A program made the translations under genes and the position numbers. Positions 34,364 to 42,614 of a stretch of 50,958 bases of DNA are shown here, one piece after another. Every line of letters begins with the position of its first letter. Within the stretch, counting starts at the first letter, position 1. The notes beneath the pieces are model-generated. The model saw only the letters and a list, made by a program, of their open reading frames with translations, did not search any database and was not told the DNA's origin. This stretch comes from an uncultured euryarchaeote (GTDB taxonomy: Archaea; Thermoplasmatota; Poseidoniia; Poseidoniales; Poseidoniaceae), in assembly GCA_937894115.1 (NCBI GenBank), contig CALBFP010000067.1:1-50958 (forward strand), in the 5' to 3' direction.

Positions 34364-35543
34364 CGGGGGTGCGACCATACCATCAAAGAGAGGAATTACA
34401 ATCCTTGGTGATGATTCAAAAAGTCTCAAAATCCATCACCTTGTCAAAGCTCCAGCAAACACTCCCTGGGCAAAGGAACGTCAACAGTCGTGGGACGCTT
34501 CGTTCCCTGCGACGGTTTATTCAACGCCGGAAATGACCATCGATGGAACACCTTGTTCAGCGGTTACCGTCATTCTTCGGACGAAGGGATGCCATTGGTG
34601 GTGGTCTTCAGGTTGCACATTTTGTGGATACTTCAACGATACACGGGACGATGTCACGAGTGCAGATCTCCATTCACAATGGGAACATGCCAAAGAGAAA
34701 TTCAACAATTTCGAAGGCCATTCAATGGTCAAAGTATACACCTCAGGTTCGTTGCTTGAGGATCGAGAAATCCCAGTTGATTTCCAAGAGACCGTCTTAA
34801 GAGACTGCTTTGAACTTGGTAAAGAGTTGATTGTTGAGAGCAGAACTGAGCAGATTACTGAAGCGAAGTTGGAGTGGGCTACTACGATTAATCCGAATTT
34901 TACAGTTGCCATAGGACTTGAAGCATACGACGATGAAGTGTTGCGATTTCATGTGAACAAGGGGTTCACGGCTGCTTCATGGGATCGTGCGGTTGAACGT
35001 CTTCAAAAGTATAACCTCCGAATTAAGACGTATTTGATGTTTAAACCACCTTTCATGAGTGAGGCTGACGCACTCGACCACTGTGTTCGATGGATTGAGG
35101 CAGTCGCAGAGCAAAGTCATGAGATATCGATTAATCCCATGAACATCCAACGAGGTACGGTCATTGATCGTCTTCATCGTCATCGTGAGTACCGCCCCCC
35201 ATGGCTTTGGTCGTTGGTTGAACTTATCCAACTCAGCCATCGAATTGTCCATCCAAATGGTGGAAAAAACGGCGATGAGGATCAAGTCTCTCGATTGATT
35301 ATTCATCCGACAGCAGGCGGTAAGATTCGTGGATCCCACAACTGTGGGCAATGCGATTCAGAGGTGGTTGCAGCCATCGAGCGGTATGCTGTCTCGGGTT
35401 CATTGGATGAATTCAATGGTTTGGATTGTGAATGCAAAAAGCGTTGGGACCAAGAATTAACCAACGATCGAGCCATACCGGTACCATTAGGCACATCAAT
35501 ACCACGTCGCGGCATACTTTCAGAGGTCCTTCGTTCTCCATAA
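34323..35543 (+). CDS. raSEA: Radical SAM enzyme of the archaeosine type (RaSEA / Elp3-like)
   Basis: RaSEA works with ArcS to turn lysine-charged preQ0 base into archaeosine at tRNA position 15. The cluster motif is C-x7-C-x2-C in TKGCHWWWSSGCTFCGYFND. Other family features are KVYTSGSLLEDREIP, ESRTEQIT, AIGLEAYDDEVLRFHVNKGF, TYLMFKPPFMSE and a C-terminal Cys cluster (NCGQCDSE and DCECKKRW). The product is about 400 residues, normal for the family. The start is unresolved: no ATG, GTG or TTG occurs between 34326 and the first in-frame ATG, which would remove too much. GTG 34323 lies inside psd. An in-frame ATC at 34401 has GAGG 7 nt upstream. Confidence 0.83.
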   Translation: MLILYSRESARKNDGGATIPSKRGITILGDDSKSLKIHHLVKAPANTPWAKERQQSWDASFPATVYSTPEMTIDGTPCSAVTVILRTKGCHWWWSSGCTFCGYFNDTRDDVTSADLHSQWEHAKEKFNNFEGHSMVKVYTSGSLLEDREIPVDFQETVLRDCFELGKELIVESRTEQITEAKLEWATTINPNFTVAIGLEAYDDEVLRFHVNKGFTAASWDRAVERLQKYNLRIKTYLMFKPPFMSEADALDHCVRWIEAVAEQSHEISINPMNIQRGTVIDRLHRHREYRPPWLWSLVELIQLSHRIVHPNGGKNGDEDQVSRLIIHPTAGGKIRGSHNCGQCDSEVVAAIERYAVSGSLDEFNGLDCECKKRWDQELTNDRAIPVPLGTSIPRRGILSEVLRSP

Positions 35544-35552
35544 CCAAGATGA

Positions 35553-35560
35553 TTTATTAA
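35553..35560 (+). promoter_or_regulatory. TATA box upstream of the small membrane protein
   Basis: TTTATTAA stands 10 nt after the RaSEA stop. It predicts transcription near 35582 and a leader of about 64 nt before ATG 35646. It suggests that the 35646-39182 group has its own promoter. Confidence 0.55.
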
Positions 35561-35645
35561 TCGGTTCAATAGTAACCATTGGTGAATGTTTATCATCGCG
35601 ATTCAATTCGCTTGATTATCCATCTTGGGTGCCTGAGGCCAAGGT

Positions 35646-35918
35646 ATGTCAAACAGTACGGAACTCCCTGATGCAGTAATTGGTACTGCAGAACCCTCGT
35701 CTAGCCGCATCATTTTGGTACTGCTATCGGTTGTTACCATTGGTATGTTTGGCCTCTTTAGCACAATTTTTGGGTGGGATAACATCCCAGTCATCGGAGA
35801 TATTGTCCCGTTGATGTCAAATCTTGGTGGCTCAGGAATCTGGTATTACCTTCTTGGTTTCATTATCGCTCTAGGAGCAATTGTTTCCACGCTTGCTGGA
35901 GAGGTTCTTGCAGACTGA
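35646..35918 (+). CDS. Small two-helix membrane protein
   Basis: A 90-residue protein with a polar N terminus and two membrane helices (about 21-43 and 66-86), separated by a loop with GWDNIPVIGDIVPL. It has no recognised family. GAGG lies 7 nt before ATG 35646. Only 10 nt separate it from the next gene, a polytopic oxidase-like protein, and the ribosome site of that gene overlaps its stop. It is therefore a good candidate for an accessory subunit of that membrane protein, as small subunits accompany heme-copper oxidases. That role is inferred from position only. Confidence 0.75.
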   Translation: MSNSTELPDAVIGTAEPSSSRIILVLLSVVTIGMFGLFSTIFGWDNIPVIGDIVPLMSNLGGSGIWYYLLGFIIALGAIVSTLAGEVLAD

Positions 35919-35928
35919 GGTGAAAGAG

Positions 35929-37890
35929 ATGGAAGCAGTATTCATTGCACTCTTTTTCTTTTTCACAGTCATTGGATTTGCAACATATTATGTCCAACGC
36001 GGAATCGGCAATATGGCCGAACCCATGCACCAGTTTGGGCTGTTCCTCTTAACCAAAGCACCTGCTGGAATCGTAGATTTGTTCAATGACGACAAGGGAA
36101 GCGGGTCAAAGACCTGGATGAACCTTGGAATGATTTGGCTCACATTTGCAGCAATTGGAACATTTCTTGCGCTTTGGCACGATTATGATGGTACTGCGCT
36201 TGACTCTCTCGCCAGCATAGGCTGGTCCTATGATGATGGAAGTGCACTGGATACATTCGTGTACGTGACCCTTACCACAGGGCTGACCTCGATTCTTATT
36301 GGAGGAGGATTCGTTGCGGCTGCACGTGCAGGAGATGGACGACTCGCAAGTGAGGCGAATGCAAGTTTGACAGGGATTCTTTTCTCGGTCTTGACCATCT
36401 CATCGATGCTTCTCCCAACCATTGTTGGTCTTCTTGTTACTCTTTCTGATGCAAATGAAAAATTGATTCACATTCTGTTTATGCACGCCTTGCGTTCTGT
36501 AATTACCATTGCTGTGATGATCAATGTCCTGCTTACCGTTTCTCGAAGAAGAGGAGACGTCATTTCCGCTAGCAACTGGTTCCTGTTTATGGCACTTGCA
36601 TCGTTTATTTTCGGCTCTCAATTTCGATTCTTCGGAGAACTTGCCGGTTCCACTCAAACCGTTTGGCTTGGAGAACGCATGTCACAATCATGGACAATCA
36701 TTGCCCTCATCTTTGCTGTTGCTTACCACGTTGTTCCTCGTGCAGCAAGTCGACCAATTTGGTCGGATTCGATGACAAAAGCAAGTCTTCTGTTGCTGTT
36801 CATGACATTGCCTCCATTCATATTGTCTCCTGCAGATGCAGGGATGCTGCTTGAAAACCTAGGAGCAATTTTGATGACTCTTGCACTTCTACCAATCATG
36901 GCAGGCTCCGTGAACATCATCATGACCTCGCTAGGAAACGCAACGGGCGTTGTTTCGCGACCAGGTGCATTGGCAGCAACACTCGCAATGGTGTTCTTCC
37001 CACTGTATGCAATTGGTGGTTACTTCACATCTTTGGACGTGTTTATCGGCCTTGGCGCCTTGAATGATATGGCAAACACTGTTGATCTCGGATTCATGTG
37101 GACTGTTGGTGGCCTCATGGCTGTCGCCTGCATTGCAGAATCCTACCCATTGGCGGGAGGGCGTGAACTCGCCTCTCCCTCATCCGCATCACTTTCAACC
37201 ATGCTCATTGCGTTTGGTGGAGTGACCTCAACGGTTGCAAAACTTATGGGAGATTTCACAGAGAAAGCTCTTCTCGATTCGGGTAGTGAAGATGTCATAA
37301 TGACGGATGGAGGTTTTAGTCTAACCGCTGCTGTGCTGTTTTATTTTGGTTCCATCGGCGTTATTCTCTTGTTCCTTAATCTTATTCGGACCTCGGTTGG
37401 TGGGATGAAGATAGATCCAACAGTCTCGAAAACCTCGGATATTTCACGTTACTCCATGCAACGGGGAGAATCCTCAATTCGCAAACTCCTGCAACGAGGA
37501 GTCGGAGTGGACACAATTCTTGTTGTTGGAGCAGATGTTGAAGATGAAGGCGGAATGACCATCATTGATGTTTCGTCTACGTTGCACAATGACGAGATTG
37601 ATGAGTTCCCAGTTGAACGTAATGAACTGGAGATGCTTTCAGACTATCTTGAAAAGAAAGAAATGAGCATTTTTCAATTCTTCCGTTCGATTGATCTTGA
37701 CGATTCAGGTTTTATTGACGGTTATGAACTTCAACAAGCCTTACGGAGTGCAGACATCGCTGACCTTCCACCATGGGATGTTGAGAAACTGATGGAACTG
37801 ATTGATTTCGACGGCGATGGCCGAGTTAACCTGCCTGAACTTGATATTACAATCGGCCGGATTCGTTCAGGTACGTCAGAAGAAGAGTGA
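35929..37890 (+). CDS. Heme-copper-oxidase-fold membrane protein lacking metal ligands, with two C-terminal EF-hands
   Basis: A 653-residue protein with about 12 membrane helices and a soluble C terminus. Read against cbb3 oxidase subunit I (from memory, by eye), the helix pattern aligns: GRLASEANASLTG with the GRLRPLHTNAV region, VWLGERMSQSW...YHVVPRAASRPIWS with YGHNAVGF...YYFVPKQAERPVYS, and LPPFILSPADAGMLLENLG with the GPHHLHYTALPDWAQTLG region. VDLGFMWTVGG aligns with YTDWTIGHVHSG. At each place the histidines are replaced (N or S near the first, Glu249, Pro295/Pro296, Phe389/Trp391). EF-hand loops at 589-600 and 626-637 have canonical D-x-D-x-S/D acidic ligands and Glu12. It may be a calcium-responsive non-enzymatic membrane protein. 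GAGGTGA precedes ATG 35929. Confidence 0.6.
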   Translation: MEAVFIALFFFFTVIGFATYYVQRGIGNMAEPMHQFGLFLLTKAPAGIVDLFNDDKGSGSKTWMNLGMIWLTFAAIGTFLALWHDYDGTALDSLASIGWSYDDGSALDTFVYVTLTTGLTSILIGGGFVAAARAGDGRLASEANASLTGILFSVLTISSMLLPTIVGLLVTLSDANEKLIHILFMHALRSVITIAVMINVLLTVSRRRGDVISASNWFLFMALASFIFGSQFRFFGELAGSTQTVWLGERMSQSWTIIALIFAVAYHVVPRAASRPIWSDSMTKASLLLLFMTLPPFILSPADAGMLLENLGAILMTLALLPIMAGSVNIIMTSLGNATGVVSRPGALAATLAMVFFPLYAIGGYFTSLDVFIGLGALNDMANTVDLGFMWTVGGLMAVACIAESYPLAGGRELASPSSASLSTMLIAFGGVTSTVAKLMGDFTEKALLDSGSEDVIMTDGGFSLTAAVLFYFGSIGVILLFLNLIRTSVGGMKIDPTVSKTSDISRYSMQRGESSIRKLLQRGVGVDTILVVGADVEDEGGMTIIDVSSTLHNDEIDEFPVERNELEMLSDYLEKKEMSIFQFFRSIDLDDSGFIDGYELQQALRSADIADLPPWDVEKLMELIDFDGDGRVNLPELDITIGRIRSGTSEEE

Positions 37891-39182
37891 AGCGAGGCGG
37901 TCAAACCGTGCGAATTGGATTGGTTGGCAAACCAAATGTCGGTAAATCGACGTTTTTTGCGGCTTCAACCCTCATACCAGTAGATATTGCGAACTATCCC
38001 TTTTGCACCATTGAACCAAATGTTGGATTCTCATTCATTCCAAGTCGTAAGCCTTGTCCTTGCAAAGAACTTCGTCAACGTCTTGAGCAGGATGGCCGCT
38101 CCGAGTTGGACGACGGTCGGAGTGGTAGTATTTGCAACCCCCGTACTGGTTCCTGTAAGGGATACCGACGCTATGTTCCTTGCATGCTGGTCGATGTTGC
38201 AGGACTTGTACCTGGGGCAAGTCAAGGACGTGGTCGTGGCAACGCCTTCCTTTCAGATTTGGCAGATTGTGATGCGCTGATCCATGTCATTGATGTTGCA
38301 GGAACAACGGATTCCGAAGGCAATCCAACGGGTTTGAATGCTACAAAAGAACAAGCTATTGAGCAGGCTCTCTCAGAGGTAACATTCCTTGTTGATGAGA
38401 TAGACGCATGGATCCTTGGCCTGATCAAAAATGGTTGGTCGCGAGGAGCTCGTCGAATTCAAGCGGAAGGAGTCAAAGGATTCACTCAATTTCTTCAGGA
38501 ACGCTTGTCTGGTTTAGGCGCGACATTTCCTCTTTGTCAACGCGCTTACGATGCCTTTGCGAAAAACCACAAGGACATATCGGCTCCATGGGATTGGACC
38601 GATGACATATTGACATTACTGGCATCCTCTCTTAGGAAACAATTGTTTCCAATATTTGTTGCAGGAAACAAAGCCGATCTCGCCCCAGAGGGTGTAATAG
38701 AACATTTGGAGAGTCTGCTTCCCTATTTCACGCCGTGTTCAGCTGAAACTGAGTTAGCATTACGTCAAGCCAACAAGGCCGATTACATCCATTACGAAGC
38801 AGGGTCATCAACTTTTGAATTGAATCGAGAACAAACGGTAAGTGAAGCACAGAGAAAAGGCCTCTCTGTGCTTTCTGAACGCGTAACAAAATTACAAGGC
38901 ACAGGAGTAATGAAAATCCTTGATGAAGTTCTTTTTGATGAACTATCCCGTATTGTTGTGTACCCCGTGCAAGACGAAAATCAATGGACGGACGGAGACG
39001 GTAATGTGCTACCAGACGCGTTCGTGGTTCAGAACGGTCTGCAAGCAAAACAACTGGCTTACAAGGTTCATTCCGATCTTGGTGATGGATTTATCAAAGC
39101 AGTAGACGGAAGGACAAGGAGGATAGTTGGTGCGGAGCACGAACTCTCAGATGGAGATGTCCTCCGAATTCACTCAAAGTGA
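37887..39182 (+). CDS. ychF: YchF/Obg-family GTPase or ATPase with C-terminal TGS domain
   Basis: A 431-residue P-loop protein of the translation-associated Obg/YchF group. G1 is GLVGKPNVGKST and switch regions include NYPFCTIEPNVG. G3 is DVAGLVPGASQGRGRGNAFLSDL and G4 GNKADL; the C-terminal TGS-type domain contains YPVQDENQWTDGDGNVLPDA and DGDVLRIHSK. A Cys-rich insertion in the region between G2 and G3 (CPCKEL, ICNPRTGSCKGYRRYVPC) is also seen in archaeal relatives. It binds nucleotide and probably ribosomes. GTG 37887 overlaps the previous stop as GTGA; GTG 37908 is a shorter alternative beginning MRIGLVGKP. It ends 4 nt from a convergent gene. Confidence 0.92.
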   Translation: MKRGGQTVRIGLVGKPNVGKSTFFAASTLIPVDIANYPFCTIEPNVGFSFIPSRKPCPCKELRQRLEQDGRSELDDGRSGSICNPRTGSCKGYRRYVPCMLVDVAGLVPGASQGRGRGNAFLSDLADCDALIHVIDVAGTTDSEGNPTGLNATKEQAIEQALSEVTFLVDEIDAWILGLIKNGWSRGARRIQAEGVKGFTQFLQERLSGLGATFPLCQRAYDAFAKNHKDISAPWDWTDDILTLLASSLRKQLFPIFVAGNKADLAPEGVIEHLESLLPYFTPCSAETELALRQANKADYIHYEAGSSTFELNREQTVSEAQRKGLSVLSERVTKLQGTGVMKILDEVLFDELSRIVVYPVQDENQWTDGDGNVLPDAFVVQNGLQAKQLAYKVHSDLGDGFIKAVDGRTRRIVGAEHELSDGDVLRIHSK

Positions 39183-39186
39183 TACT

Positions 39187-39573
39187 TCAATGCCCTTTTG
39201 GACGTTCAAAATCAGGTGTGAGCCGAGAAAGCGTGCTGGAATATCGTGCGGCGCTTGTAAAGAAAAGTACAGCTGATGCGAGTGTAAGAATCGTGAGCAT
39301 GATCAGCATATACCATCCCCATGGATTGATGCTTCGAACGGTTGTAATGTAGATGCCCCATAACACAGTCAGATAGAGAAAGGGCCGGTATCGGCGGGTT
39401 ACGGTGCTCAAACGTGCAGATTTCAAGGTTTCATCGTAGAGATTTGCTGCATCTTCTTTGCTGATGAAACCCTGCTCAACCCCGCATCGTGAGCAGACTT
39501 GTGTGTTCGGACCATTCCCATGGATGAAAAATTCACGGGGGTATGTTCCCGAGCACAGTCGACAGATTGGCAC
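39187..39573 (-). CDS. Small membrane protein with N-terminal zinc ribbon
   Basis: The 128-residue product begins MPICRLCSGTYPREFF and continues to QVCSRCGVEQGF, a C-x2-C / C-x2-C zinc ribbon in the first 35 residues. Two membrane helices follow (about 65-80 and 87-108), with a basic/polar end. GTG 39573 is the start: AAGGAGG lies 6 nt upstream. It lies 48 nt downstream of the pabBA fusion in the same direction and may be cotranscribed. Its function is unknown; small zinc-ribbon membrane proteins are common in archaea and rarely studied. Confidence 0.8.
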   Translation of the reverse strand: MPICRLCSGTYPREFFIHGNGPNTQVCSRCGVEQGFISKEDAANLYDETLKSARLSTVTRRYRPFLYLTVLWGIYITTVRSINPWGWYMLIMLTILTLASAVLFFTSAARYSSTLSRLTPDFERPKGH

Positions 39574-39621
39574 TTTCTCCCTCCTTACAGCCTAATGGCT
39601 ACCGTCATTTCAACCATACGC

Positions 39622-41820
39622 TTATTGCGTTAGAAAATTCGACAGGATGCGGCTTCCTGATTGACTTCCAACAGACTCTGGATGAAATTGAACTCCAAAT
39701 ACAGGAGCATTTTCGCAATGGAAGGCAAGAACAAGTGACTTTGTGTCGTCTGTTGCATCGATTACAATGTCTTTGCTCGTGTTGCAACCAGCGGTGAGAT
39801 GCGTCAGAGAGTTGTAGCGGGTCATGGAGACTTCGTTTAATCCCCGAAACAAGCCGGTATTGCTGTGCAAACATTTTACAGGCGTTCCATGAACAGGCCC
39901 GATTGGACTTGGAACCAAATCCAATCCTGATACCAAACCGATCGCTTGATGTCCAAGACATATACCAAGAAGCGGCGGTGTTTTATTCTGGAATGCTAAG
40001 GCTGCGAAATCCATTGTTAATGGGCTATCTTGAGGCCATCCGGGTCCAGGGCCAAGTATGATATGGGAAGGTTTCAGATCTGCAATGAGATTGGTTGCGG
40101 ACAGTGGGGAATTCGTTCTTCCAGAGACGATGTTCACATGGTGCCCAAGCCCTGCGATGCTGTGGGCGATGTTGTAGGTGAACGAATCGAGATTATCGAT
40201 AAGGAGCACGGCATTTTTCTTGAATTCTTTTGTGCGGATTGAGGTTGTAACCGTGTGATTTGACTGTTTATTTTCTAGAGGCAAGGGATGTATGTGTATA
40301 CTCTTTCCTACAGATGAAGGGTCCGAATTCTCAATCCATCCGCATGATCTTAGAAGCGCATTTGCTTTCCACTTTGCTTCAGCAACCTCTGATTTCGGAT
40401 TGGATTCGATGGTAATGCCACCCCCAGCAGTAACTCGAGAATGCCATAAATCCCTTTTTTTGTGAAGCTCTGCAGTGCGAATCAAGATGTTCCAAGATGA
40501 CGATCCAGTGGACGGCTCAAACCAACCCATTGATCCAGTCCAGAACGAACGAGATTTCTGCTCCAATTCATCGATAGCGGCGCAGACTACAGTGCGGGGG
40601 CAGCCTGTGATTGAACCGCCAGGAAAGATGTTCTCGATTGCATCAAAAACATCGACATGCTCACTTAAACGTCCTTTTATTCGAGAAACGAGGTGTTGTA
40701 CCTCCGCATATGCTTCAACATCAAATCGCTCAACCCAGACCTGATTTGGTTGTGCGATTCGACCGACATCGTTGCGCATCAGGTCAACAAGCATTCGATG
40801 TTCAGCACGTTCCTTGCGATCGGAAATCATGTCCTCACGAAGAAGCAATTCTTCAGCTTCTGATGCTCCTCTTGGAACAGTTCCCTTGATTGGTGCCGTT
40901 GTGATGATGCCGTCTTCCGTTGATAACAGCGACTCTGGAGAGGCTGAAATTAGCGCAAAAGATTCATCTTTCATGTGCAAAAAACCGGAATAAGGAGCAG
41001 GATTTGAGGCTATGGAATGGCAGAATAAATCCCAGGGCTCGGACGCCACTTCGCCTTCCCATGTACGCCCGTAGTTCAATTGATACAGTTGTCCATCAAC
41101 AATTGAGGATTGTACGGCCTTGACAATTTCTTCGTGCTCAAGGTCCGAACAGTTTGTCTTCGGTTCCTCACTTATTTTCAACAATGTTCGTTCAAAATCA
41201 AAAGAGATTCCTTCAAGGCATTGTTCAACCGCTTCCCACCATGAAGTGTCGCTGGATAAAACCGTTAATTTGTCACTTGTTTTGTTATGAACAACACAGT
41301 TCTGAATTTCCCATAAAATGCAAAGCAATTCGTCTTCTTCTGGTGGATGCTGCAGTCGAATTGGCTGAGTCATCTGCAACAAATCGTAAGATAAAGCACC
41401 AGCCCAAAATGGCTTGATGAAGGGCTTCTCATCGTTTGTAGTATGAAGAAAAGACGAAATCCCATTGGTGCAGAGTTTTCTCAAACCATCTGCGAGCGAA
41501 TTGCTGAAAATTACTTTCTCTGATTTCCAGTTAGAACCATCCCAAAATTGCTTCTGAAAGGTGAACTCCACCCCTTCTTGCAATTGGATGTTTCCAGAAA
41601 GTGGCGAGTGGGTTTGAGCAACGGGTAGCACTTTCCTTGACGGTTGTCGAATCAAAACCCTCTTTTTTGAAGGGCCACATAATAAAGAAAATCGAGAAAG
41701 GTGACTGGTCGGTCCAGATGAAACAAGCATCAGTTCATCAGGGCCTCCATACGTGGCCGCGTTGTAACCAAGAAGACCCTTATCGATGAGTTTCTGACGA
41801 ACAGAATCTAAGGGCATCAT
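39622..41820 (-). CDS. pabBA: Aminodeoxychorismate synthase, PabB-PabA fusion
   Basis: The fused enzyme makes 4-amino-4-deoxychorismate from chorismate and glutamine for p-aminobenzoate/folate-type cofactors. The N-terminal chorismate-binding domain (to about residue 540) has LISASPESLL and the diagnostic PIKGTVPRG. PabB has Lys in this PIKGT motif where anthranilate synthase TrpE has Ala, and the Lys (near residue 312) is the covalent-intermediate residue of PabB. FPGGSITGCPR follows. The C-terminal glutaminase (from LLIDNLDSFTYNI) has GICLGHQAIG with the nucleophilic Cys and HPES with catalytic His and Glu. Domain order B-A is the reverse of plant/fungal A-B fusions. ATG 41820 overlaps the pabC stop as ATGA and has GGAGG 5 nt upstream. 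Confidence 0.92.
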   Translation of the reverse strand: MMPLDSVRQKLIDKGLLGYNAATYGGPDELMLVSSGPTSHLSRFSLLCGPSKKRVLIRQPSRKVLPVAQTHSPLSGNIQLQEGVEFTFQKQFWDGSNWKSEKVIFSNSLADGLRKLCTNGISSFLHTTNDEKPFIKPFWAGALSYDLLQMTQPIRLQHPPEEDELLCILWEIQNCVVHNKTSDKLTVLSSDTSWWEAVEQCLEGISFDFERTLLKISEEPKTNCSDLEHEEIVKAVQSSIVDGQLYQLNYGRTWEGEVASEPWDLFCHSIASNPAPYSGFLHMKDESFALISASPESLLSTEDGIITTAPIKGTVPRGASEAEELLLREDMISDRKERAEHRMLVDLMRNDVGRIAQPNQVWVERFDVEAYAEVQHLVSRIKGRLSEHVDVFDAIENIFPGGSITGCPRTVVCAAIDELEQKSRSFWTGSMGWFEPSTGSSSWNILIRTAELHKKRDLWHSRVTAGGGITIESNPKSEVAEAKWKANALLRSCGWIENSDPSSVGKSIHIHPLPLENKQSNHTVTTSIRTKEFKKNAVLLIDNLDSFTYNIAHSIAGLGHHVNIVSGRTNSPLSATNLIADLKPSHIILGPGPGWPQDSPLTMDFAALAFQNKTPPLLGICLGHQAIGLVSGLDLVPSPIGPVHGTPVKCLHSNTGLFRGLNEVSMTRYNSLTHLTAGCNTSKDIVIDATDDTKSLVLAFHCENAPVFGVQFHPESVGSQSGSRILSNFLTQ

Positions 41821-42575
41821 TCCCACCTCCCCGTCCAGTTGTTGGGATCATTTTCAATCCGTTCAATCATTGATTTGCAGGTACTGAAGAGATTCATCCC
41901 ATCTTCACCGACCGCTTCTCCATCGATAGATTCGATTTTGACAACACCGATTCCACTTCCAACAGCAACGAGTTCAGCACAACGAGCAACCAGCCTTTCG
42001 TTTAATTTCCCTGATTGAAGGTGGTAACCCTCAGCAAGTAACGTTGATTTCAACGCATTAAGCGTTATTGATTCTACTGAAAAAGGAGAGTCGCTGAACC
42101 AAATGATGCCATCCTCATCCATCACAAGCGGTGTGCAACGATCGCCATCAACGATGGAATGTTCATGAATCATCAAGGCCAAATCCGCTCCGGCTTTGTT
42201 CGCATGAAGTTTAGCCGCATGGTATGCTGACCAAGCCCCGTGCTTTGTTCCAGCAATACGTGCAGGCCAAAGAGGGCTTGGGACAGTGACAGCATCAACG
42301 TACTCATTCCGAATTCCAAACGGTCGATAGCTCACTTTCATTTGCAAGGTACTTGAACATTCAATTCGAACAAGCCCCTCGTCAATTTTTGGGGGTTGGT
42401 TTTGCAGAAGATTTTGAATCGATTGTTGTGCAATTGCAGAACCGTCAATTTTCAATTTCGTTGCGTGATCTCTCATACGATTTAGATGCGGTTTCAACAA
42501 CAGGACGCCTCGGTTTTTTGAGAAGACCATGGTCGTAAAAACGGAGGAGCGAGGACTTTCACTACCCTTGCTCAT
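41817..42575 (-). CDS. pabC: Class IV aminotransferase-fold protein, probable aminodeoxychorismate lyase
   Basis: A 252-residue fold-type-IV PLP protein. The likely Schiff-base Lys is Lys111 in AGTKHGAWSAYHAAK. Other family features are DLALMIHEHSIVDGD and VGSGIGVVKIESIDGEAVG. The residue that is usually Glu, pairing with the PLP ring nitrogen, appears to be Asp143 in SIVDGDRCTP. Assignment as PabC rests mostly on coupling to the PabB-PabA gene directly downstream; a branched-chain or D-amino-acid aminotransferase is the alternative. GAGG lies 7 nt before ATG 42575. It is 39 nt downstream of the giant surface-protein gene. Confidence 0.82.
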   Translation of the reverse strand: MSKGSESPRSSVFTTMVFSKNRGVLLLKPHLNRMRDHATKLKIDGSAIAQQSIQNLLQNQPPKIDEGLVRIECSSTLQMKVSYRPFGIRNEYVDAVTVPSPLWPARIAGTKHGAWSAYHAAKLHANKAGADLALMIHEHSIVDGDRCTPLVMDEDGIIWFSDSPFSVESITLNALKSTLLAEGYHLQSGKLNERLVARCAELVAVGSGIGVVKIESIDGEAVGEDGMNLFSTCKSMIERIENDPNNWTGRWE

Positions 42576-42614
42576 GTCTGCCCCTCTTCCCTCTATGCCT
42601 TGAGCATCTCGGTA

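Noticed and set aside
34360-34530. ATG 34360 overlapping the psd stop as the start of the radical SAM protein
   Set aside because: It is in a different frame from the radical SAM sequence and would need a frameshift; kept only as a possible sequencing-error explanation.
39622-41820. Fusion protein as anthranilate synthase TrpE-TrpG
   Set aside because: The PIKGT motif with Lys is characteristic of PabB, where TrpE has PIAGT, and the coupled gene is a PabC-like enzyme with no trp genes nearby.
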